Origin: an uncultured Roseburia sp.
GTDB lineage: Bacteria; Bacillota; Clostridia; Lachnospirales; Lachnospiraceae
Direction of reading: 5' to 3'
NCBI GenBank assembly: GCA_944380515.1
Contig: CALWHT010000036.1
Coordinates: 1-64,000 of the forward strand
Length of the DNA stretch: 64,000 nt
Below are positions 27,944 through 35,977 of this stretch, in pieces. The notes below the pieces were generated by a model. That model was not told the DNA's origin. It did not search any database and saw nothing but the letters and a program-made list of their open reading frames with translations. Position numbers and translations under genes: made by a program. Each line of letters begins with the position of its first letter. Within the stretch, counting starts at the first letter, position 1.

Positions 27944-29608
27944 ATGAAAGGAACTGGATTACGAAGAAAAAGCGCGCTCTCGGGGCTCGCGGTTTTTGTG
28001 CTCCTCTCTGTTATGGGAATCTCCGCGGGGCTTAAGACAGAATGGCCGGGAGAGAGGGAAAACGGGACGGCGGAGAGTGACCAGGCGGCGGAGAACGGGA
28101 CGGCTCCGGCGTGGCGGGATTATGCCGACGAGCCGGTGACTTTGGAATGGTATATCAATTTTTCGTGGTTTGCAACGCCATGGGGGGAAAATCTTGTCTC
28201 AGGAACGATTACGGAGGAGACCGGGGTAAATATTAATTTTGTCACGCCTATCGGCAATGAGATGGAAAAGTTAAACGCCATGATTTCCGCGGATTCACTG
28301 CCCGACCTGATTACGCTTGGATGGTGGGAACCGCAGGTCAATGAGATGGTGGACGGAGGCATGGTGTATGCTTTAAATGAGCTGGCGGATGCCTATGATC
28401 CTTATTTCTGGGAGGTGTCGGATCCGGCGGTTGTAAGCTGGTATACCAGGGAGGACGGGAATATTTACGAATATCCGAACTCCTCTGTAACACCGCAGGA
28501 TGTCGAGGAAAATGAGGGACTGGGAGGCAATCAGACCTTCCTGGTGCGCAAGGATATTTATGAGGCGATCGGAAGTCCGGATATGACGACGCCGGAGGGC
28601 TTTGCGGCGGCGGTGAAGGAGGCGGCGAGGCTGTTTCCCGAGGTGGAGGGAGGCGCCCTGATACCAATCGGCGCCCATGTGTTTGACAATGAGGGGAACG
28701 TTTCCTTTGACAAATATCTGATGAACTTTCTTGCGGTTCCGTGGGAAAAGGACGGAAAGTTTTACGACAGGTATACCGATCCCGAGTACATCCGGTGGCT
28801 GAAGGTGTTCCGGCAGCTTGGGGAGGAGGGGTATCTGGCAAACGATATTTTTGTCGATACCAGGACGCAGATGGAGGAAAAGCTGTCCGAGGGGCGTTAT
28901 TTTTGCATGCTGTATCAGTACACGGATATGCTTTCCCAGCAGAAAGCCCTGTATGCGAAGAATCCGGACAGCATTTATCTTGCGGTGGACGGACCGAAAA
29001 ATGCAGCCGGGGATGAACCGAAAATACCGACGACAAGCATGAACGGCTGGACGGTTACGCTGATTTCGAAGAATTGTCAGCACCCCGAGCGCGCCATAGC
29101 GTTTTTGGATTATCTGATGAGCGAGCGTGGGCAGATGCTTACCTATCTGGGTGTCGAGGGAGAGACCTACGACATGGTGGAGGGAAAGCCGGTATTAAAG
29201 CAGGAGGTTAAGGAGCTTCTCGACACGGATCGGGTGACCTACGACCGGCTTTACGGAGCGGACGACGCTTACTGGATGCTGCAGGATAACGTCATGCAGC
29301 TTGCGTGGAAGCAGGAGTCGTCCCCGGCAGTCGCGCAGCTCGAGGACTGGGCGCGGCAGTATGTCGTTTACAACGGGCAGTATGATATTACGCTCCCGGC
29401 GGGCTCAAAGGAGGCGGAGGCGGACGATAAGATTACAAAGCTGTGGAGCGAAACGCTTCCGCGGCTGCTTTTGGCCCCGTCGGAGGAGGAATTTGACGCA
29501 ATTCTGGAAGAATTTACAGAAAAGAGGGAAGCGCTTGGCTTTTCGGAGGTTATGGAAAAGAAAACGGAATATATGCAGATAGCCAAAGAAAGGCTTGGCA
29601 TCCGCTGA
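27944..29608 (+). CDS. Extracellular solute-binding protein without lipobox, probable sensor partner
   Basis: A 554-residue family 1 solute-binding protein. The N-terminal hydrophobic segment SGLAVFVLLSVMGISAGL has no following lipobox cysteine, so it is either secreted or held by an uncleaved anchor. The mature part starts near residue 60 (EPVTLEWYINFSWFATPWGE) and carries the usual binding-protein features (MISADSLPDLITLGWWEPQV). It sits directly ahead of a histidine kinase (25 bases) and regulator rather than next to the permeases. This suggests a sensor that presents ligand to the kinase, although a redundant import role is possible. Confidence 0.8.
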   Translation: MKGTGLRRKSALSGLAVFVLLSVMGISAGLKTEWPGERENGTAESDQAAENGTAPAWRDYADEPVTLEWYINFSWFATPWGENLVSGTITEETGVNINFVTPIGNEMEKLNAMISADSLPDLITLGWWEPQVNEMVDGGMVYALNELADAYDPYFWEVSDPAVVSWYTREDGNIYEYPNSSVTPQDVEENEGLGGNQTFLVRKDIYEAIGSPDMTTPEGFAAAVKEAARLFPEVEGGALIPIGAHVFDNEGNVSFDKYLMNFLAVPWEKDGKFYDRYTDPEYIRWLKVFRQLGEEGYLANDIFVDTRTQMEEKLSEGRYFCMLYQYTDMLSQQKALYAKNPDSIYLAVDGPKNAAGDEPKIPTTSMNGWTVTLISKNCQHPERAIAFLDYLMSERGQMLTYLGVEGETYDMVEGKPVLKQEVKELLDTDRVTYDRLYGADDAYWMLQDNVMQLAWKQESSPAVAQLEDWARQYVVYNGQYDITLPAGSKEAEADDKITKLWSETLPRLLLAPSEEEFDAILEEFTEKREALGFSEVMEKKTEYMQIAKERLGIR

Positions 29609-29633
29609 CGGCGGATGGGAATGGAGAGGACAC

Positions 29634-31445
29634 ATGAGGTTAGGCGAACGGCTGCGCAATCAGAAACTGAATATTAAGTTTACGTTCGTGATTATACTGT
29701 TTACGATTGTGCCAATCGGAATTTTTGCCGGAATCCTGTTTTACATCATGGAGCAGAACGTAGTGGATGAAAACAGGAATTACATGCAGTATACGATGGA
29801 GCGGAATGCGGAGGCCATTTCCACAAAAATTCACTCCATCAATATGTCCACACAGTTCTTTTTGAGCGATACGCCGCTGCTGTCGGTGCTACGGAGGACA
29901 CAGGCGGGGGAGACGCTCTCCACCGCGGAATGGCTCTCCTTTAAGAGCAGTGATATTTCTTCGCTGGAGCGGCTGGTCAACAACAATCCGATGCTCTACG
30001 GCGTGAGGGTTTATGCGGCAAATGACAATGTACAGGAAATGATGCCGATTCTTTACGGGGCATCCCGGATGGAAAAGCAGGAATGGGCATCAGAGGAGGA
30101 TTATCTCGGGTGGCATTATAATTTTACCGATAATATATTTTCTTCGTATACGATGGACCAGAACCGCAGAATCGTCTCGCTGGTGACCGCCATCGACGAC
30201 AGCGACTACGGGAGAATCGGGACGATTGAGGCGGCGATGACGATGGAGACGATGTTCCCGAGCCTCTATGAGGATATCGAAAACGAGTGGAGCTGTTTTC
30301 TGACGGACGACGGATCCCGCTATTTCGGAGATAACGGGGAGAAGGCGGACGAAGAGCTGCTCGATGAAATTATTCGGAACAACCAAAGCGGGGAGGAGCT
30401 TTTTACTTCCTACCAGAAAATCCGGGGACGGAATCTGGTGGTATCCTATCTGCCGGTCAAAGAGCTTGGCGGCACTTTGATTTGTGTGAAAAATATTACC
30501 GGGAACGTGCACGAGGTTTATAATATCCGCACTGTTTTTATCCTTGTCATGCTGGCGTTTCTTGTGGTGCTGATATTTTTCATCAATGCCATCGTAAGAA
30601 AGCTGCTCCGGCAGTTTTATGAAATTCTGCGCTCTATCCGCAAGGTGCAGAAGGGCGATTTGGATGTCGTCATCGAGAACTGCGGCAGCGATGAGATGGG
30701 AGAGCTTGGGACGCAGATTAATAAAATGCTGGAGCGGATTAAGCAGTTGATGGAGGACAATCTGAACCGGGAAATGCTGGTGAAAAATTCTGAAATACGC
30801 GCGCTGCAAAATCAGATTAACGCGCATTTTATTTACAATGTCCTGGAATCCATCAAAATGATGGCGGAGATTGACGGAGAATACGCCATATCGGATGCGG
30901 TGACCGCCCTCGGCAAGCTGCTGCGCTATAGCATGAAATGGGGAAACGGCTGTGTGCTGGTGGAACAGGAGCTGGAATATATCAAAAATTATATGGCACT
31001 CATCAACCTGCGCTTTGATTATGAAATTTATCTTTCGCTCAATATACCGGACGTTCTGCTAAAGCAGGAGATACCCAAAATGTCCCTACAGCCCATCGTG
31101 GAGAATGCCATTTATCACGGAATCGAACAGATGGCGGAGGATACCAATATTTACATCAAGGGACTGCTGGAGGGCGATGACTGCATCATAGAAATTACCG
31201 ACGCGGGGCGGGGGATGACAGAGGACGAGGTAGAGCAGCTGCGCCGTAAGATTTCCGGGGAAATTGATTCCAGCGGAGGTTCCGGCAACGGAATCGGGCT
31301 TAAGAATGTGCAGGATCGGATTCACATTGCCTTTGGAGAGCGCTATGGAATTGAGATTGCATCCAAAATCGGCTGTTATACCAAAGTCAGAGTGCGCATA
31401 CCAAGGACATATGGGGCCGGAGCTTTATTGAGGGAGGAAGCATGA
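29634..31445 (+). CDS. Sensor histidine kinase, LytS/YesM type
   Basis: A 603-residue membrane kinase. A first helix at about residues 15-37 and a second near 298-318 flank an extracellular sensing region of roughly 260 residues. A HAMP-like stretch follows (SIRKVQKGDLDVVIE). The His_kinase H-box is NAHFIYNVLESIK with phosphoacceptor H398, and the ATPase domain has an N-box PIVENAIYHG and glycine motifs DAGRGM and GNGIGLKN. The ATG at 29634 follows GGAGAGGA. The four-base overlap with the regulator shows coupling. It probably responds to a carbohydrate through the preceding binding protein. Confidence 0.92.
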   Translation: MRLGERLRNQKLNIKFTFVIILFTIVPIGIFAGILFYIMEQNVVDENRNYMQYTMERNAEAISTKIHSINMSTQFFLSDTPLLSVLRRTQAGETLSTAEWLSFKSSDISSLERLVNNNPMLYGVRVYAANDNVQEMMPILYGASRMEKQEWASEEDYLGWHYNFTDNIFSSYTMDQNRRIVSLVTAIDDSDYGRIGTIEAAMTMETMFPSLYEDIENEWSCFLTDDGSRYFGDNGEKADEELLDEIIRNNQSGEELFTSYQKIRGRNLVVSYLPVKELGGTLICVKNITGNVHEVYNIRTVFILVMLAFLVVLIFFINAIVRKLLRQFYEILRSIRKVQKGDLDVVIENCGSDEMGELGTQINKMLERIKQLMEDNLNREMLVKNSEIRALQNQINAHFIYNVLESIKMMAEIDGEYAISDAVTALGKLLRYSMKWGNGCVLVEQELEYIKNYMALINLRFDYEIYLSLNIPDVLLKQEIPKMSLQPIVENAIYHGIEQMAEDTNIYIKGLLEGDDCIIEITDAGRGMTEDEVEQLRRKISGEIDSSGGSGNGIGLKNVQDRIHIAFGERYGIEIASKIGCYTKVRVRIPRTYGAGALLREEA

Positions 31446-32923
31446 AAACAGTTTTGATCGTAGAGGACGAGAAGCTTATCCGACAGGGAATCAGGACAAT
31501 GATACAGCGAAGCGGCGTTCCCGTGGAGGTGATCATGGAGTGCAGCAACGGGGAAATGGCGCTTGAGGTTTTAAAGGAGCAGGAAATTGACGTGATGTTT
31601 ACGGACATCCGCATGCCGAAAATGGACGGAATCGAGCTGGTGCAAAAAATGCAGGAATGCGGGCATGTGCCGCTCACCGTCGCCATCAGCGGCTATGATG
31701 ATTTTTCCTACGCCGTGGAAATGTTAAGGAACGGGGTCCGGGAATATATCTTAAAGCCGATTGAGCGTGACAAGATTACGGAAATCTTAAAAAAGCTGGA
31801 TGACGAGATTACAGGCAACCGGGAAAAGCAAAAGACAAAGCAGAGGCTGGGCTACCAGCAGATGAAGCATCTGATGCTGCTTGCGCACACGACCGAGGAG
31901 GAGATTTCCGTGCTGGAATCTCAATATGCGGATCAGTTTGCCTGGGATTTCCATGAGGAAAATTATGTGGTCTGCTGCCAGAATATGAGAGAGCGCACAA
32001 GAATCCGGGAAGAACACTATATGTATCTGCATGACATTGACGGGGACGACGTGTTTGTGATTGCGGAGGGAGGGCTGCCGCTTCTGCTGAAGAACGAGCT
32101 TTTGCACGGCTTCGCGGGAATCAGTGCGGTTCATCACGGAATACGCGAGCTTCGGACGGCTTATCTCGAGGCGAAAAGTATGCGGAAGTACGCTTTCTGC
32201 CGAAATATGGAGCAGATGAGTTATGAGGATGAGCCGGAGCGTATTCCGGAGAGATTGGTGCGGGAGGCAGAAAAACTGATTACGGCGGAAGCAAAGCTGC
32301 AGCGGGTTCAGCTGCTTGGCACGGAGCGCACGGAGGAACTGGAAAAGCTGTGGAGGCAGTTCTTTTTTGAGGTGAAAAACGGGCGCATTTCTCCGGAAGC
32401 CTATGAAGCCTGCATGAAGGATTTTTTCGACGAGACAGCGAAAACCTACCGGAATATTCTTGCGGAAAAAACGGAAGAAACGGAAGCGGTAAGCGCCGTT
32501 TTCGGGGAGGATTACTTAGATATCTATGAGAAAAAGCTGATGGACTATCTTCTCATGCTCCAGTCGTGTATCCTTGGGCAGTTTGAGGTGAATAAAAACA
32601 GGCAGAAAATACAACAGGCGGTGGAATACATTGAAAAGAATTATGCGAGCGACCTCAATATGGCGGTGGTGTCGAATTATATTTCCATGAATTACTCCCT
32701 GTTTTCCTACTCTTTTAAGCAGTATACAGGGAGCAACTTTGTCAATTATTTAAAGGACATCCGCATGAAGGAGGCGAAGCGCCTTTTGAAGGAAACCGAT
32801 ATGCGGATTGTGGAAATCAGCCAGGCGGTCGGATATGAAAACGAAAAGCATTTCATGAAGCTGTTTAAGGCAGCCTGCGGGGTATCGCCGAGCGAATACC
32901 GCAAAAATATGAACTGCGATTAG
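31442..32923 (+). CDS. Response regulator with AraC-type DNA-binding domain, YesN type
   Basis: A 493-residue regulator. The receiver domain (about residues 1-120) has the phosphoacceptor D55 in FTDIRMPKMDG and the conserved K in YILKPIE. A long linker leads to a C-terminal AraC double helix-turn-helix (about residues 395-490; EISQAVGYENEKHFMKLFK). It would activate carbohydrate genes when phosphorylated by the kinase whose gene it overlaps. Its stop overlaps by four bases the stop of the converging gene, with no terminator between them. Confidence 0.93.
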   Translation: MKTVLIVEDEKLIRQGIRTMIQRSGVPVEVIMECSNGEMALEVLKEQEIDVMFTDIRMPKMDGIELVQKMQECGHVPLTVAISGYDDFSYAVEMLRNGVREYILKPIERDKITEILKKLDDEITGNREKQKTKQRLGYQQMKHLMLLAHTTEEEISVLESQYADQFAWDFHEENYVVCCQNMRERTRIREEHYMYLHDIDGDDVFVIAEGGLPLLLKNELLHGFAGISAVHHGIRELRTAYLEAKSMRKYAFCRNMEQMSYEDEPERIPERLVREAEKLITAEAKLQRVQLLGTERTEELEKLWRQFFFEVKNGRISPEAYEACMKDFFDETAKTYRNILAEKTEETEAVSAVFGEDYLDIYEKKLMDYLLMLQSCILGQFEVNKNRQKIQQAVEYIEKNYASDLNMAVVSNYISMNYSLFSYSFKQYTGSNFVNYLKDIRMKEAKRLLKETDMRIVEISQAVGYENEKHFMKLFKAACGVSPSEYRKNMNCD

Positions 32924-34809
32924 GAGATGCTGTTCATTGCCTTGGCCGCGGCGGAAAACAGACTTCTTATCTGTTCCGAAGAAATGCTCTGACCGGCCGG
33001 ATGGGAGGCATAGCCGCCGCTTGCACGGACAGTATATGGTTTTACGCTCAGGCGGTTGTAATTGGATAAATACTGTTTTACGCGGGTGAGAAATTCATCC
33101 GCGTCTTTTTTTGTGTAATCCTTCGTGAGAAGATAAAACTCATCTCTGTCGAAGCGGGCGCAGATATCTTCCGCCCGAATATTGCCCGAGAGGGCATGCC
33201 CCAGCACCTGCAGCGCAAAATCTCCCTCCTCGTATCCGCAGGCGTCTTTGATTTGTCTGAGGTTGTTTAATTCAAAGAGAAAGCAGGTAACGGAGCCTTC
33301 CGATTCTTCGGCCTGCTTGAGAAACTGCTTCTCGCGCAGCAGATAGCCGTGCTTATTGTAAAGGCCGGTCAGGGTGTCCCTGGTGGAAAGCTCCTCAAGC
33401 TGTCCGATCAGCAGGGAACTGCACTTGGCCTCACAAATGCCCTGCAGCATCTGATTTAAGTTCATGAACCAGTGCACGAGCTGAAAATGGTAATCGAGCT
33501 TATTTCCTTCATAGGAGAGCGCCACATAGCCGAATTCCTTATCCTCAAAAAAGAGCGGCGTATAAATATAAGCCGAGTGATTTGCCCGGTAAATATGTTC
33601 CGGCAGCAGGGAGTTTTTTCGGAAGCTGCATTCGGGGAGCCGCTTGCCGTCCCGGATGGCAAGCTTTAATAAAATTTCTTCCGGGCAGGGAGGCGTTGCA
33701 TCCTCCATATCCGCCAGCTCCGGAATACGGCCGGATACGGAATCCCAACCGCCCTGAAGGCACAGGTAAAATTCCCGGCAATGCTCAATGCCGCGGATAT
33801 ACTGCTCTAGTAAATCCATCCCTTCGTCCAGATCCGTAATGCGCTGCATGGAGGTCGACATGCACATGGAGGTCAGAATGGAGCACTCAAGTGAGATAAT
33901 CCGCTCGTTTTGCATATGCTGGAAAAACAGCGGATTTATACCGGGCTGCCTGCGGCAGCCGCAGGATTCGCGGAAAATGGGAACGGCGGGAACATAGTCT
34001 ATATCGGAAACCTCTTCCCCCGCGATCATTGCGAGCAGCTTTTTCACGGCGCTTTGCCCTAGTTCATAGACGGGAAATGAGACAGTGGTAAGCCCCGGAG
34101 CGATGGCGCTGCCCTCCGGCGAAGCGTCACAGCCGGTTACGGCGATGTCCTGTGGGATGCAAAAACCCGCTTTTTCCGCCGCCATCATAAAAAGAAGCGC
34201 CAGGCGGTCGTTATAGCAGACGACAGCGTCCGGCTTTCCGGCGTCCGTAAAATGACGCAGGGCGGCAGCAGCGTCTTCTTCGGTGTAGTCGCAGAGAAAA
34301 ACGTCGCCGTCTCCTGTGACGAGGCCGTGTTCTGCCATAACGCCGCGGTAATATTGCTCGCGTATATCTGAAAAATAGCGCTCCTGTGTACAGCCCAGAT
34401 AACAGATTCTCTGATAATTATGTACGCAAATCAAATGCTCTGTCAGTTCTCCGGCAGTCCGGTTATTTTCGAGGGATACGGCGGGGAAACTGGGCGCGGT
34501 TACGCCGATTTCCACAATCGGGCAGATGCACTTTTCACGCAGGGTCGCCAGGATGTGCGCGCGCAGCTCCTTAAGCGGATAGGTATCTGAGGCAAATATA
34601 ATGCCGGAATAGTCGGCGTAATTGGGTACGTTAAGAATGCTTTTCTCACCGATGCCGTATTCGCCCAGATTTTCACCGTCGAGAGAGGTGAAAATTTCGG
34701 CGGTATAGCCGTATTCCAAAGCCGTATCGATAATGCCCTGGCAGACATTTTTCTGGTAATATCCCATAATGTGAGAAATAAACACGCCGATTTTCTTTGA
34801 GTGATACAT
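32920..34809 (-). CDS. LacI-type ligand-binding domain fused to a degenerate GGDEF domain
   Basis: A 629-residue cytosolic protein. Residues 1 to about 295 form a LacI/GalR-type periplasmic-binding fold (KKIGVFISHIMGYYQKNV, VTGCDASPEGSAIAPGLTTV) without the helix-turn-helix normally ahead of it. A helical middle links to a C-terminal GGDEF domain (about 460-629) starting TLTGLYNKHG. Its active-site loop reads RFDRDEF (D554-F558) instead of RxGGDEF, and the metal-site DxDxFK equivalent reads FELNNLR, so cyclase activity is doubtful. A sugar or nucleotide receptor role is plausible. The ATG at 34809 follows GAGGGG by five bases, which is preferred over the longer frame. Confidence 0.82.
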   Translation of the reverse strand: MYHSKKIGVFISHIMGYYQKNVCQGIIDTALEYGYTAEIFTSLDGENLGEYGIGEKSILNVPNYADYSGIIFASDTYPLKELRAHILATLREKCICPIVEIGVTAPSFPAVSLENNRTAGELTEHLICVHNYQRICYLGCTQERYFSDIREQYYRGVMAEHGLVTGDGDVFLCDYTEEDAAAALRHFTDAGKPDAVVCYNDRLALLFMMAAEKAGFCIPQDIAVTGCDASPEGSAIAPGLTTVSFPVYELGQSAVKKLLAMIAGEEVSDIDYVPAVPIFRESCGCRRQPGINPLFFQHMQNERIISLECSILTSMCMSTSMQRITDLDEGMDLLEQYIRGIEHCREFYLCLQGGWDSVSGRIPELADMEDATPPCPEEILLKLAIRDGKRLPECSFRKNSLLPEHIYRANHSAYIYTPLFFEDKEFGYVALSYEGNKLDYHFQLVHWFMNLNQMLQGICEAKCSSLLIGQLEELSTRDTLTGLYNKHGYLLREKQFLKQAEESEGSVTCFLFELNNLRQIKDACGYEEGDFALQVLGHALSGNIRAEDICARFDRDEFYLLTKDYTKKDADEFLTRVKQYLSNYNRLSVKPYTVRASGGYASHPAGQSISSEQIRSLFSAAAKAMNSIS

Positions 34810-34828
34810 TTTTACCCCTCCCCGCAGC

Positions 34829-34882
34829 CGTAAAATATACAACATTTGTCATATATTTTACGAAAATATCGGCATAAATTCA
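34829..34882 (-). promoter_or_regulatory. Promoter with overlapping palindromic operator
   Basis: On the minus strand, -35 TTGAAT (34882-34877) and -10 TAAAAT (34859-34854) are 17 bases apart. CGTAAAATAT and ATATTTTACG (34829-34838 and 34853-34862), with nested ACAA/TTGT, form a dyad across the -10 region. This fits a repressor site controlling the LacI-GGDEF gene. Confidence 0.6.
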
Positions 34883-34906
34883 ATACCCGCGCCGTGCGGA
34901 TTATAG

Positions 34907-34912
34907 TATAAT
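34907..34912 (+). promoter_or_regulatory. -10 element for nudC
   Basis: A perfect TATAAT lies 34 bases before the nudC start, with no good -35. An alternative pair is TTCAAT (34879-34884) and TATAGT (34902-34907) at 17-base spacing. Confidence 0.5.
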
Positions 34913-34945
34913 TGTTGAATATATTTGGAGGAAAGGGGCATTGCA

Positions 34946-35809
34946 ATGATTCAGGATATTTTTCCGATGCATCTGGAAAATGCATATGAAAATAAAAAAC
35001 CGGCGGGGAGCAGTCTGATCACCGCCTTCCGGGGAAACGAAATTTTTGTGAAAAACAGCGGTGAAATGATTTATCTGACCTACAGGGAATTGAGTGAAGC
35101 CTGTCTGACCTGCGGCGGCGAGCCGCCCGCCTGTACCTATCTGTTTTCCATCGGGGAGGATGACTATTTTCTGGCGGATCTGGGAGACGGGCTTAAGTTT
35201 CCGGGCTTCCGCTATGAAAAAATGTTTGCGGTAAGGGCGAAGAAGCCGAAAGAAAAAGTACTCGCTGCGGCCACGGCATACCATCTTTACGTCTGGTACC
35301 GGGATAATGTATTCTGCGGCAGATGCGGGCACCGGCTGGAGCACAGTCCCAAATTGAGGATGCTTGCCTGCCCGGACTGTGGAAATATGGTATTTCCGAA
35401 AATTGCCCCTGCGGTCATTGTCGGTGTGACCGACGGCAGAAGGCTTTTGATGACAAAGTATGCCAACCGCGAATATAAGAGGTATGCGCTGATCGCGGGC
35501 TTTACCGAAATCGGTGAGACTGCGGAGGAGACGGTGGCGCGCGAGGTAAAGGAGGAGGTCGGACTTTCGGTAAAGAATATCCGTTATTATAAAAGCCAGC
35601 CCTGGGGCTTTGATGGCAACCTTTTATTGGGATATTTCTGTGAGCTGGACGACGAGGGCAGCATCCGGCTGGATGAGGAGGAGCTTTCCGCGGCAGTGTG
35701 GATGGACTATGAAGACATTCCCGACGACCCCGAGGGCTTAAGCCTCACCCGGGAAATGATGCTTTATTTTCGGGAGCATTGCAGGAATTCATCTTTTTTT
35801 GCAGATTAG
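34946..35809 (+). CDS. nudC: NudC-type NAD+ diphosphatase
   Basis: A 287-residue Nudix hydrolase that splits NAD(H) into NMN(H) and AMP and may remove NAD caps from RNA. A four-cysteine zinc ribbon (CGRCGH then CPDCG) sits in the middle. The Nudix box is GFTEIGETAEETVAREVKEE, and the NudC signature SQPW follows, here as SQPWGFDGN rather than the textbook SQPWPFPxS. The ATG at 34946, behind AAAGGGG, is preferred to a TTG at 34925. It is divergent from the LacI-GGDEF gene. Confidence 0.9.
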   Translation: MIQDIFPMHLENAYENKKPAGSSLITAFRGNEIFVKNSGEMIYLTYRELSEACLTCGGEPPACTYLFSIGEDDYFLADLGDGLKFPGFRYEKMFAVRAKKPKEKVLAAATAYHLYVWYRDNVFCGRCGHRLEHSPKLRMLACPDCGNMVFPKIAPAVIVGVTDGRRLLMTKYANREYKRYALIAGFTEIGETAEETVAREVKEEVGLSVKNIRYYKSQPWGFDGNLLLGYFCELDDEGSIRLDEEELSAAVWMDYEDIPDDPEGLSLTREMMLYFREHCRNSSFFAD

Positions 35810-35810
35810 A

Positions 35811-35839
35811 TTGACAAAACGAATAAACTACTGTATTAT
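35811..35839 (+). promoter_or_regulatory. Sigma-A promoter upstream of the efflux operon
   Basis: A consensus -35 TTGACA (35811-35816) and -10 TATTAT (35834-35839) with a 17-base spacer, beginning two bases after the nudC stop. The leader to the adaptor gene would be about 130 bases. Confidence 0.8.
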
Positions 35840-35882
35840 TACAATAGTACAAGAAAAAACGAAAAAAATGCCGGAGAAAAAG

Positions 35883-35940
35883 TTAAGATTTCTTAAGTTT
35901 TGCTTAAGAGCCTTTTTTTGCCGGAAACTTATGGTACAAT
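35883..35940 (+). promoter_or_regulatory. TTAAG direct repeats ahead of a second, extended -10 promoter
   Basis: TTAAG occurs at 35883, 35893 and 35904, spaced 10 and 11 bases, about one helical turn apart. An extended -10 TGGTACAAT (-10 at 35935-35940) follows with no good -35. This layout resembles promoters activated by OmpR-type response regulators. Confidence 0.55.
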
Positions 35941-35977
35941 CACCATAAATCGCATATCAAAAAAGGGAGAGACAAAA

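Noticed and set aside
34829..34862. Inverted repeat as a terminator
   Set aside because: AT-only arms with a long loop and no following T-run; its overlap with a -10 box fits an operator instead.
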